Part shown: positions 1-5,915 of the stretch, piece by piece
Position numbering within the stretch: the first letter of the stretch is position 1
Layout of the letters: every line of letters begins with the position of its first letter
NCBI GenBank assembly: GCA_963204815.1
Contig: CAUJHQ010000064.1
Location: 1-34,155 of the forward strand
From: Pseudomonadota bacterium
GTDB taxonomy: Bacteria; Pseudomonadota; Gammaproteobacteria; Burkholderiales; Burkholderiaceae_C
Direction of reading: 5' to 3'
DNA: 34,155 nucleotides
Translations under genes and position numbers: made by a program
Notes under the pieces: generated by a model
What the model saw: the letters and a program-made list of their open reading frames with translations, nothing else
The model's database searches: none
What the model was told of the DNA's origin: nothing

Positions 1-216
1 CGGTGCGTAGTAGGCCCCTTCGCCGAAGAGCGTGTGGCAGTTGATGCAGTTGTTCTTGTGCCAGACGTCCTTGCCGTGCAACACCGCGGGCGTGATGTTC
101 TGGGCGTTCGTCAGCTTCGGAAACTGCCGGTGGCTGTCGACGGTCAGTGCCAGGAAGGCCAACGCGGCCACCAGAGTCGAGCCGATGGCGAAGCGCCGAG
201 CCTGTCGCTTGTTCAC
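1..216 (-). CDS. norC: Nitric oxide reductase subunit C (cytochrome c), 5' part only
   Basis: This is the first 72 codons of a gene that runs off the left edge. NorC is the membrane-anchored c-type cytochrome that passes electrons to NorB, which reduces NO to N2O at the periplasmic face in denitrification. The N-terminus has a short basic stretch (VNKRQARR), one hydrophobic anchor (AIGSTLVAALAFLALTV), then the heme-attachment site C-I-N-C-H followed by TLFGEGAYYAP. A CxxCH followed by T-L-[LF]-G-E-G-A-Y is characteristic of NorC. I chose the GTG at 216 because an in-frame TGA lies only seven codons upstream and AAGGA precedes the GTG at a suitable distance. norB would be expected next, beyond the window. 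A 36-codon gene ends 18 bp upstream and is probably co-transcribed. The family call is confident; the 3' end cannot be judged. Confidence 0.9.
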   Translation of the reverse strand, partial: MNKRQARRFAIGSTLVAALAFLALTVDSHRQFPKLTNAQNITPAVLHGKDVWHKNNCINCHTLFGEGAYYAP

Positions 217-234
217 GTGGTCGTCCTTGTCGCG

Positions 235-345
235 TCAGACGCCGATGCCGGTCCAGTAGGTCAGGCCGATGTAGCAGGCGTAGGCGATGCCGGAGCCCAT
301 CAAGGCCAGGACCACGAAGCTGAACGACTTCAGAAACCTGTGCAC
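235..345 (-). CDS. Small single-span membrane protein upstream of norC (36 aa)
   Basis: This short reading frame starts with GTG at 345 and ends with TGA at 235-237, 18 bp before the norC start. The product is VHRFLKSFSF followed by a hydrophobic stretch (VVLALMGSGIAYACYIGL) and a short tail TYWTGIGV. It therefore looks like a one-pass membrane peptide with a basic N-terminus. GAGAGG lies six bases before the GTG, a convincing ribosome-binding site, which is the main reason to regard the frame as real. I do not recognise a family. Its position as probable first gene of a nor operon suggests a role in assembly or stability of the NO reductase, but that is inference. Chance occurrence of so short an ORF cannot be excluded. 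Confidence 0.6.
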   Translation of the reverse strand: MHRFLKSFSFVVLALMGSGIAYACYIGLTYWTGIGV

Positions 346-719
346 GGCGGGCCTCTCGTGTGTCGGCGGCGGTGGGCTGTCTTCAAGCGTGGGCCCGGCC
401 GGTGACGGTGTGGCCCCGGCGCCGGCGCTGCAATCCGCGTGCAGCTCCGCGCGCCGAACTTCAGGCCGCGCCCAGGCGCATGAAAGCCATCGAACTGGCA
501 GTCAGCATGAAGTCATGGTCTGAAAATGTCTATTGAATGTCCACCCTGATACCGCGGTCTGCCGCCTGCCATCCCCGATGAGGACTGATCCATCCGCGCA
601 TGGATTCGGCCATACGTTCACCCTATGTCCATGTGGCGGCATCACGTTTGCGCAGCGGCAAGTTGCAGGGTCGGGCCGCTGGGCACAGACTTCCCCGCCC
701 CACACCCTTCCCATCGCCC
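346..719. promoter_or_regulatory. Divergent intergenic region between the nor genes and the cupin gene
   Basis: These 374 bases separate the minus-strand nor genes from the plus-strand cupin and hold no convincing gene. Two motifs stand out. AATGTC occurs as a direct repeat at 525-530 and 536-541, spaced 11 bp (one helical turn) in the most AT-rich part. ATCCAT/ATGGAT forms a perfect inverted repeat at 588-605 with a 6-bp spacer. I looked for FNR/DNR-type boxes (TTGAT-N4-ATCAA) and for a sigma-54 promoter on the nor side and found none that fit. Promoters for both transcripts are expected here, but I cannot place them with confidence. Confidence 0.4.
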
Positions 720-1049
720 ATGGCCGTCCCACATGCCACGCCTGGCCAGGTCCTCGACGTTCGACCCCTGGGTGAACGTCTGCGCGAGTCGAAGACGACG
801 GCCTTGTTCAAGTCGCGCGATCTCGAGGTCATGCGGCTCGTGCTGGCCGAGGGCAAGTCGCTGCCTTCGCACAAGGTGCCCGGCGAGATCACGATTCACT
901 GCCTGGAGGGCCGACTTGCCATCGGGCTCGAAGGCTCGACCGTGCCGCTCGAGGCGGGCGAGCTCGTGCACCTGGCTGGCGATGCGGTCCATGGCGTGAC
1001 CGCGCTGGCCGATGCCACCGCGTTGGTGACCGTCGCACTCAAGGCCTGA
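720..1049 (+). CDS. Small cupin-domain protein (109 aa)
   Basis: This is a single-domain cupin of 109 residues. The fold is indicated by the run PSHKVPGEITIHCLEG (first cupin strand region with its H and E), then LEAGELVHLAGDAVHGVTAL, the usual Gly-rich turn with a His that can bind metal. The start at 720 (MAVPHATPG) was chosen because cupins of this small type normally begin shortly before the PG-x-V-x-D-V-R-P-L segment, and the sequence between 600 and 719 does not look like protein. No strong Shine-Dalgarno is visible. The gene diverges from the nor genes and is followed by a terminator at 1155-1190, so it is probably monocistronic. A role linked to denitrification is possible from position only; the substrate is unknown. 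Confidence 0.75.
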   Translation: MAVPHATPGQVLDVRPLGERLRESKTTALFKSRDLEVMRLVLAEGKSLPSHKVPGEITIHCLEGRLAIGLEGSTVPLEAGELVHLAGDAVHGVTALADATALVTVALKA

Positions 1050-1154
1050 AGGCGCGAGGCGCCGCGGAAAGAAGTTGGCGCCCGAAGCCCTGCAAGGGGC
1101 CGCCGGCCGGCTCGACAGCTTCAGCGGGTACGAAGCGGCTACGCCACAAAGGCC

Positions 1155-1190
1155 AACGGCCTAGGCATCACTGCCTAAGCCGTTGTTTTA
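1155..1190 (+). terminator. Rho-independent terminator after the cupin gene
   Basis: AACGGC-C-TAGGCA, a TCAC loop, then TGCCTA-A-GCCGTT form two perfect 6-bp blocks with one C/A mismatch, followed by GTTTTA. The T-rich end is on the plus strand, so it fits termination of the cupin transcript. On the minus strand the same hairpin lies three bases past the tRNA-Lys(CUU) 3' end and may also help end that transcript, though the T-tract there (CCTTTG) is weak. Confidence 0.8.
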
Positions 1191-1192
1191 GT

Positions 1193-1268
1193 TGGTGGGC
1201 CCTGAGTGACTCGAACACTCGACCAACGGATTAAGAGTCCGCTGCTCTACCAACTGAGCTAAGAGCCC
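1193..1268 (-). tRNA. tRNA-Lys (anticodon CUU)
   Basis: Read on the minus strand this is a 76-nt cloverleaf beginning GGGCTCTTAGCTCAG and ending with an encoded CCA. The acceptor ends pair (GGGCTCT with AGGGCCC, with one imperfect pair), the D-loop holds AGCTCAGTTGGTAGAGC, and the T-arm has the GTTCGAGTC signature. The 7-nt anticodon loop is C-U-C-U-U-A-A, giving anticodon CUU for the lysine codon AAG and A at position 37. It lies 25 bp after a second tRNA-Lys on the same strand. Confidence 0.97.
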
Positions 1269-1293
1269 GTATTCGTTCCGGACTTTGATCCGG

Positions 1294-1369
1294 TGGTGGG
1301 TCGTGCAGGACTTGAACCTGCGACCAACGGATTAAAAGTCCGCTGCTCTACCGACTGAGCTAACGACCC
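1294..1369 (-). tRNA. tRNA-Lys (anticodon UUU)
   Basis: This minus-strand 76-nt cloverleaf begins GGGTCGTTAGCTCAG and ends CGACCCACCA, with a perfect 7-bp acceptor stem (GGGTCGT/ACGACCC) and encoded CCA. The T-arm carries GGTTCAAGTCC. The anticodon loop is C-U-U-U-U-A-A, so anticodon UUU, lysine (AAA/AAG). The anticodon arm is almost identical to that of the neighbouring tRNA-Lys(CUU), while the acceptor and T-arms differ. It sits 43 bp downstream of tcdA on the same strand and may be transcribed from the same promoter. Confidence 0.97.
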
Positions 1370-1412
1370 GTCCGCAGAGCCGCTCATTATAGCCAGGTTT
1401 TTGCCTTGCCCG

Positions 1413-2204
1413 TCATATTGTCGCAAGGCACTGCGCGATGGCTTCGCCCGCAGCCACCATGCCGAAGGTGGCCGTGACGGCCACGCTGGAGCCGTAGCCC
1501 GCGCAGTTGAGCGAACCGTCGGTGGCGCAGGCCTCGTCGTTCTGCGGCGAGGCGACACTTTCGCGCGAGTACACCGCGCGCACACCGATGCGCCCCTGCC
1601 GCGCCGCGCCGTGCTGTTTGCGCAGGCGCTGGCGCAGGCTCGCGAGCAGCGGGTCGTGCGTGACCTCGGCGAGGTCGGCGATGTCGACCGCCTGCGCCTG
1701 CCGCTTGCCGCCCGCCGCGCCGACACAGACGAACGGCGTGCGCGTCGCCAGCGCCCAATCGGCGAGCGCAGCCTTGGCGCGCACCTGGTCGCAGGCGTCG
1801 ATCAGCACGTCCACCGGCACCGGCAGCAGGCCGGGCCAGTTCTCGGGTGTCGCGAAGTCCTCGACCTTGACGACCTCGCAGCCGGGGTGGATGTCGGCGA
1901 CGCGCTCGGCCAGCGCGTCGACCTTCGCTGCGCCGATGGTGCGCCCGAGCGCCTGGACCTGGCGGTTGATGTTGCTCTCGGCGACCTGGTCGAAATCGAT
2001 CAGCACGAGGCGCGCGACGCCACTGCGCGCCAGCGCCTCGACCGCCCACGAGCCGACGCCACCGAGGCCGACGATAGCAACGCGCGCACGCCGCAGGCGC
2101 GCATAGCCGGCCGCGCCGTACAGGCGCGCCAGGCCGCCGAAGCGGCGCTCGAGGTCGGCGGTGACGGCCGGCGGGTGCGGAACGGAAGGGGTCGGCGTGG
2201 CCAT
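1413..2204 (-). CDS. tcdA: tRNA threonylcarbamoyladenosine dehydratase
   Basis: TcdA (CsdL/YgdL) is an E1-like enzyme that uses ATP to dehydrate t6A at tRNA position 37 into cyclic t6A. The product has 263 residues, close to the E. coli length of 268. The ATP-binding glycine motif GLGGVGS is at 46-52, followed by the acidic LIDFDQV and the arginine-finger segment NINRQ at 79-82. The family's C-terminal half is visible in YSRE (212-215) and the NCAGYGSSVAVTATFG region. I chose the ATG at 2204 because the upstream in-frame extension overlaps the terminator and end of the neighbouring PEP-CTERM gene and has no protein character. MoeB/ThiF relatives are the main alternative, but the YSRE and C-terminal pattern favour TcdA. 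Confidence 0.92.
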   Translation of the reverse strand: MATPTPSVPHPPAVTADLERRFGGLARLYGAAGYARLRRARVAIVGLGGVGSWAVEALARSGVARLVLIDFDQVAESNINRQVQALGRTIGAAKVDALAERVADIHPGCEVVKVEDFATPENWPGLLPVPVDVLIDACDQVRAKAALADWALATRTPFVCVGAAGGKRQAQAVDIADLAEVTHDPLLASLRQRLRKQHGAARQGRIGVRAVYSRESVASPQNDEACATDGSLNCAGYGSSVAVTATFGMVAAGEAIAQCLATI

Positions 2205-2261
2205 CGTGTGCGTGATCGTAGCCGCCGCGGCAAGCGGCATGCGCGTCCGCGAGCGCGCATG

Positions 2262-2286
2262 AAAAAGGGGCGGCACGGGCCGCCCC
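2262..2286 (-). terminator. Rho-independent terminator of the PEP-CTERM gene
   Basis: On the minus strand GGGGCGGC, a 4-nt loop and GCCGCCCC form a perfect 8-bp GC stem followed by five T residues. It lies 25 bp after the PEP-CTERM stop codon and separates that gene from tcdA. Confidence 0.88.
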
Positions 2287-2310
2287 ATCATCAACCCACA
2301 GTACGGAGAC

Positions 2311-2973
2311 TCAGGCTTGCGTCTTGCGACGGCGCACGACGCCGGCACCGAGCAGGCCGAGGCCGACGAGCGCCAGGCTCGTGGGCTCGGGCACGCCCAT
2401 CTGGACGTCCAGGCTGGACTGGCGCGTGCCGGTCAGCGACATCGCGCGGTAGTCGAAGGTCGTGACGAGCGTTGCGGAGTAGGCGCCCGACAGCGAGACG
2501 GTGCTCAGGTCGAAGCTGTTGCCGTAGCCGTTCGACGACTCGATCAGAGCGCCCTGGCCGAAGGCGACGTTGCTGTCGTCCACCCACGCCGACCAGGAAG
2601 CGGCGCCCAGGCCGGAACCGCCGCCGTCACCGAAGAAGGTGATCGGGGCGCCGTTGGCCGTGAGGTCGGTCTGCGTCAGGCGGATGGTGATCGGCGCGTC
2701 GCCGGCGGTGCCCCGCACGATGGAACTGAGGTGCATCAGGAACGGATTGACGTCGGCGGTGCCCGACGCGATGGCCAGTTCCCAGTTGCCGACCGTGCCC
2801 CAGAAGCCGACGCCGCCCGCGGCCGCGTCGATGTCGCCGACGCCGCCGTCGGAGATGGTGTACGAGGTGCCGCCGCTCGACACCTGGAGGACCAGCGCTG
2901 CTTGCGCGCTGTTCGCGGCGCCCAGGAGCGCCGCTGCGGCGGCGATCGGGGCGAGAAGACGATGCAGTTTCAT
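2311..2973 (-). CDS. PEP-CTERM sorting-domain exported protein (220 aa)
   Basis: The protein has a Sec signal peptide (MKLHRLLAPIAAAAALLGAANSAQA, cleavage near 25), a beta-rich, Gly/Ser/Thr-rich body of about 165 residues, and a classic PEP-CTERM tail: V-P-E-P at 194-197, a hydrophobic helix (LALVGLGLLGAGVV) and the basic end RRRKTQA. PEP-CTERM proteins are recognised by the exosortase EpsH/XrtA system and sent to the cell surface or extracellular matrix, typically in biofilm-forming beta-proteobacteria. The body resembles no enzyme I know. It is monocistronic, with a promoter at 3003-3032 and a terminator at 2262-2286. No exosortase gene is in the window. Confidence 0.9.
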   Translation of the reverse strand: MKLHRLLAPIAAAAALLGAANSAQAALVLQVSSGGTSYTISDGGVGDIDAAAGGVGFWGTVGNWELAIASGTADVNPFLMHLSSIVRGTAGDAPITIRLTQTDLTANGAPITFFGDGGGSGLGAASWSAWVDDSNVAFGQGALIESSNGYGNSFDLSTVSLSGAYSATLVTTFDYRAMSLTGTRQSSLDVQMGVPEPTSLALVGLGLLGAGVVRRRKTQA

Positions 2974-3002
2974 GGTGGCCCTTGGGTTGTAGGTTCGATC
3001 AA

Positions 3003-3032
3003 CCTATAGCAGCCCTCATGCCACCCTTTCAA
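3003..3032 (-). promoter_or_regulatory. Candidate sigma-70 promoter of the PEP-CTERM gene
   Basis: On the minus strand TTGAAA (3027-3032) and TATAGG (3003-3008) are separated by 18 bp, close to the sigma-70 consensus and 30 bp upstream of the start codon. The -10 overlaps a perfect inverted repeat TAGGTT-CGATC-AACCTA at 2990-3006, a plausible operator. This is sequence-pattern evidence only. Confidence 0.5.
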
Positions 3033-3093
3033 ATCAACAACTTAGCCTCAAATCTGCGTCTAGCTGTAAGCGCACCCGACAGCCAAAAAATGC

Positions 3094-3909
3094 TCACTTC
3101 AGCGACGCGAGCCGCTCCTTGCCGGCCTGCGCCGCTTCCGAGCGCGGGTAGGCCTTGACGAGGTCGTCGATGGTCTTGCGGGCGCCCTTGGTGTCCTTCA
3201 GCTCGGCCTGGGTGTTGGCCATCGCGAGCATCGCCTCGGGGGCGCGGGGGTGTTCGGGCGCGGCGGCCACGAAGGCGCGGAAGGTGTTGATCGCCTCCTT
3301 GTAGTCGCGCTTGCCGTACAGCGCATTGCCGAGCCAGAACCGCGCCGAGTCGGTGTAGCCGCTGGCCGGGAAACGGCGCTGGAAGGCGCCGAGCGACGTG
3401 GTCGCGCGCTCGAAGTCGCCGCCGCGCAGGGCCGCGATGGCGTCCTCGTAGGCACGCTTTTCCTCGGGGTCGGCCAGGAACTCCTTGCCGTCGACGGCCA
3501 CCTTCAGCGGTTCGATGCGACGCAGGCGGTCGTCGAGTGACTGGCTCGCATCCTTCTGGCGCTTCTGCAGTTCGGCGACGTCGCGCGTGAGCTGCTCGTC
3601 GCTGCCGCGCAGCTTGGCCATCTCGCCGCGCATCGCCTCGAGCTGGTTGTTCAGTTCGAGCACGCTGCGCTTGAGCAGCGCCACCTGCTCGGCCAGCTGC
3701 TCGTTCAGCCGGGTCAGCGCCGCGGTCTGCGAGTTCGCCTGCTCGGCGGCGCGCGCCTTGTTCTGGTCCTCGACCTGCTGGATGCGCTGGCGCAGGTCGA
3801 CGATGGCCTTGCGCGCCTCCTCGTCGTCGAAGAGGCCGGCGCGCGCCGGGCCGGTGATCAGCAGCAGGGCCGCGAAGGCGGCGGGCAGGACGAACGCGGG
3901 GCTTCTCAT
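3094..3909 (-). CDS. ybgF: Tol-Pal system protein YbgF / CpoB
   Basis: YbgF (CpoB) is a periplasmic protein that works with the Tol-Pal complex and coordinates outer-membrane constriction with peptidoglycan synthesis. The 271-residue product has a signal peptide ending in GPARA at about 23, a Gln/Glu/Leu-rich coiled coil from about 28 to 130 (the trimerisation region), and a C-terminal TPR domain from about 150 to 270 with recognisable units such as ARFWLGNALYGKRDYKEAI and PEAMLAMANTQAELKD. The ATG at 3909 was chosen because the signal peptide starts there and because it overlaps the pal stop as TGATG, a typical translational-coupling junction. It is the last gene of tolB-pal-ybgF. Confidence 0.93.
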   Translation of the reverse strand: MRSPAFVLPAAFAALLLITGPARAGLFDDEEARKAIVDLRQRIQQVEDQNKARAAEQANSQTAALTRLNEQLAEQVALLKRSVLELNNQLEAMRGEMAKLRGSDEQLTRDVAELQKRQKDASQSLDDRLRRIEPLKVAVDGKEFLADPEEKRAYEDAIAALRGGDFERATTSLGAFQRRFPASGYTDSARFWLGNALYGKRDYKEAINTFRAFVAAAPEHPRAPEAMLAMANTQAELKDTKGARKTIDDLVKAYPRSEAAQAGKERLASLK

Positions 3910-4475
3910 CAACGGTCCTTCAGTTCGGCACGGCGGTTCTTCGCCCATGCCGTTTCGCCGTGGCCGGTGTCGGCCGGCCGCTCTTCGCCGAAGCTCACCG
4001 CCTCAACCTGCGCCGGGCCAGCGCCCAGCAGCGCCAGCGAGCGCACCACCGCCTCGGCGCGCTTCTGGCCGAGCGCCAGGTTGTATTCGCTGCCGCCACG
4101 TTCGTCGGTGTGGCCCTCGACGGTGAGCTTCTTCGTGCGCAGCGCGGCCAACGCCTTCGCGTGGCTTTCGATCATCGGCTTGAACTCGTCCTTGATGGTG
4201 AAGCTGTCGAAGTCGAAGTAGACGATTCGCTGTGTGCCGGCCGCGGCCGCCGCGGTGCCGGCCGCGGTGTCGACGCTGGCCACGCGCGACTGCGGCACCG
4301 CCCCGGCGGTGGCCGGCGCGGGGCTGGGCGCCGGCGCGGTGGCCGTGCTGCCACCGGTGCGGCGCGTCTCGACCGGCGCCTTGTTCTGCGTGAGGTCGGT
4401 GCTGGTGCCGCAGCCGGCGGCCAGCACGGCCAGCGTCAGGGTGGACAGCGCGGTCGCGGTGGTGCGGGTGATCAT
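3909..4475 (-). CDS. pal: Peptidoglycan-associated lipoprotein Pal
   Basis: Pal anchors the outer membrane to peptidoglycan and binds TolB. The 188-residue product has a lipobox L-A-A-G-C with lipidated Cys22, a Pro/Ala/Thr-rich linker of about 50 residues, and an OmpA-like peptidoglycan-binding domain from about 83 to the end. Diagnostic runs are VYFDFDSFTIKDEF and TVEGHTDERGGSEYNLALGQ, the latter containing the Asp and Arg that contact diaminopimelate. GGAGAG precedes the ATG at 4475. The stop codon overlaps the ybgF start by one base. The linker is somewhat longer than in E. coli Pal (173 residues). Confidence 0.95.
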   Translation of the reverse strand: MITRTTATALSTLTLAVLAAGCGTSTDLTQNKAPVETRRTGGSTATAPAPSPAPATAGAVPQSRVASVDTAAGTAAAAAGTQRIVYFDFDSFTIKDEFKPMIESHAKALAALRTKKLTVEGHTDERGGSEYNLALGQKRAEAVVRSLALLGAGPAQVEAVSFGEERPADTGHGETAWAKNRRAELKDR

Positions 4476-4546
4476 GGGTCGGTCTCTCCTCGAACAGTGG
4501 CGGGCCTGTCGGTTGCCGCCGGTCTTGTGATCCTGGCCCCGGGGCC

Positions 4547-5845
4547 TCAGCGCCCGAACGGCCCCCAGGCCGGTTCGCGCACGTCGCCGCCGCTGGACAG
4601 CAGGCGCGCCTTGATGCGGCCGTCCAGCGTGGTGGTCATCAGCACGTCGCGGCCTTGCGAGCGGGTGGCGTAGACGATGAGGCGGCCGTTCGGCGCGAAG
4701 CTCGGACTCTCGTCGTCCTGTGTGTCGGTCAGCGTGCGAATGGTTCCGCTCTCGAGTTCCTGCGTCACCAGCTTGAAGGCGCCGCCACCGTCGCGCGTGA
4801 CGTAGGCCAGCAGCTTGCCGTCGGGGCTGAGCGCCGGACTGATGTTGTAGTTGCCCTGGAAGGTGATGCGCTCGGCACCACCGCCGCCGGCCGGCGTGCG
4901 GTAGATCTGCGGGCCGCCGCCGCGGTCGCTGACGAAGTACAGGCTGCCGCCGTCGGGCGACCAGGTCGCCTCGGTGTCGATGGCGCCGCTGTTCGTCAGC
5001 CGGCGCGGGTTGCCGCCCGACTTGGACATCACGTAAAGCTGCGAGATGCCGTCGCGCGACAGCGTCACGGCCAGCTCGCGCCCGTTCGGCGACCAGGCCG
5101 GCGCGCTGTTGGAGCCGCGGAAGTTGGCCAGCTGGCGCCGCTCGCCGGTGGACAGGTCCTGCACCCAGACGACCGCCTTCTGCGTTTCGAAGGACACGTA
5201 GGCCAGTTCGCGGCCGTCGGGCGACCAGGCCGGCGAGATGATGGGCTCGGGGCTGGCCAGCGCGGTCTGCGCGCCTTCGCCGTCGGCGTCGGTCACCACC
5301 AGCGTGTGGCGGCGGCCGCTCTTGACGACGTAGGCGATGCGCGTCGCATTGACGCCGCGCTCGCCGGTGAGCTTCTCGTGGATCTCGTCGGCGATGCGGT
5401 GCGCAGCCAGGCGCTGGTCGGCTTCGACGACGAGCTTGCTCTGGCCCATCAGCTCGGTGCCCTTCACGGCGTCCCAGAGCTTGTAGCGGATGTCGAGCCG
5501 GCCGTCGGCCAGCCGTGCGACCGAGCCGGCGGCCAGCGCGTCGGCGCCGCGGCTGCGCCATTCGGCGTAGGCCGGCAGGCTGCGCTCGTCGAGGCCGGCG
5601 ATGCTGGCGCCGACCTTGAAGAGGCCGCTGCGCTGCAGGTCGGCACGCACGATGGCGGCGATGTCGGTGCGCGCACGCTCCTCGTCGCGGAAGTTGGTGA
5701 TGAAGATCGGGATCTGCGTCGCGCCGACGCCGGTGACCTCGATGCGGAACTGCGCCTGCGCCGGCAGCGCGGCGGCGGCGGCCAGGGCGCCGAGGAAGCG
5801 GCGTCGCGGCAGGCCGCGCGCCGGGTGAGAGGGTTGGTTCGTCAC
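4547..5845 (-). CDS. tolB: Tol-Pal system periplasmic protein TolB
   Basis: TolB is the periplasmic beta-propeller that links Pal to the TolA energy-transducing complex. The product is 432 residues (E. coli TolB is 430). It has an N-terminal domain (FRIEVTGVGATQIPI onward) and a C-terminal six-bladed propeller with repeated [SN]-P-[DN]-G motifs such as PAWSPDGRELAYVS, PAWSPNGRELAV, ATWSPDGGSLYFVSD, PALSPDGKLLAYVT and PSFAPNGRLIVYAT. The start is GTG at 5845, with GAGAGA just upstream; the longer in-frame extension runs into the msbA promoter region. The signal peptide begins GLPRRRFLG followed by an Ala-rich stretch, resembling a twin-arginine signal, whereas E. coli TolB uses Sec. tolQRA are absent next to it; instead tolB diverges from msbA. 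Confidence 0.94.
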   Translation of the reverse strand: MTNQPSHPARGLPRRRFLGALAAAAALPAQAQFRIEVTGVGATQIPIFITNFRDEERARTDIAAIVRADLQRSGLFKVGASIAGLDERSLPAYAEWRSRGADALAAGSVARLADGRLDIRYKLWDAVKGTELMGQSKLVVEADQRLAAHRIADEIHEKLTGERGVNATRIAYVVKSGRRHTLVVTDADGEGAQTALASPEPIISPAWSPDGRELAYVSFETQKAVVWVQDLSTGERRQLANFRGSNSAPAWSPNGRELAVTLSRDGISQLYVMSKSGGNPRRLTNSGAIDTEATWSPDGGSLYFVSDRGGGPQIYRTPAGGGGAERITFQGNYNISPALSPDGKLLAYVTRDGGGAFKLVTQELESGTIRTLTDTQDDESPSFAPNGRLIVYATRSQGRDVLMTTTLDGRIKARLLSSGGDVREPAWGPFGR

Positions 5846-5915
5846 GGTCTCTCGATTGTTCTGCGGCCCGGTGGCAGGCCTGTTGCCGATTGTAGGCAGC
5901 CGATAATGCCCGCCG
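5846..5915. promoter_or_regulatory. Divergent tolB / msbA promoter region
   Basis: This 70-bp gap separates divergent starts. On the minus strand TACAAT (plus-strand ATTGTA at 5889-5894) is a good -10 for tolB, although a matching -35 is weak. On the plus strand GATAAT at 5902-5907 is a possible -10 for msbA and would give a nearly leaderless transcript, since the ATG is at 5916. The two candidates lie almost back to back. Confidence 0.4.

Noticed and set aside
600-719. Longer N-terminus for the cupin starting at 600
   Set aside because: The added 40 residues have no cupin character and overlap the likely regulatory region; the ATG at 720 fits the family length.
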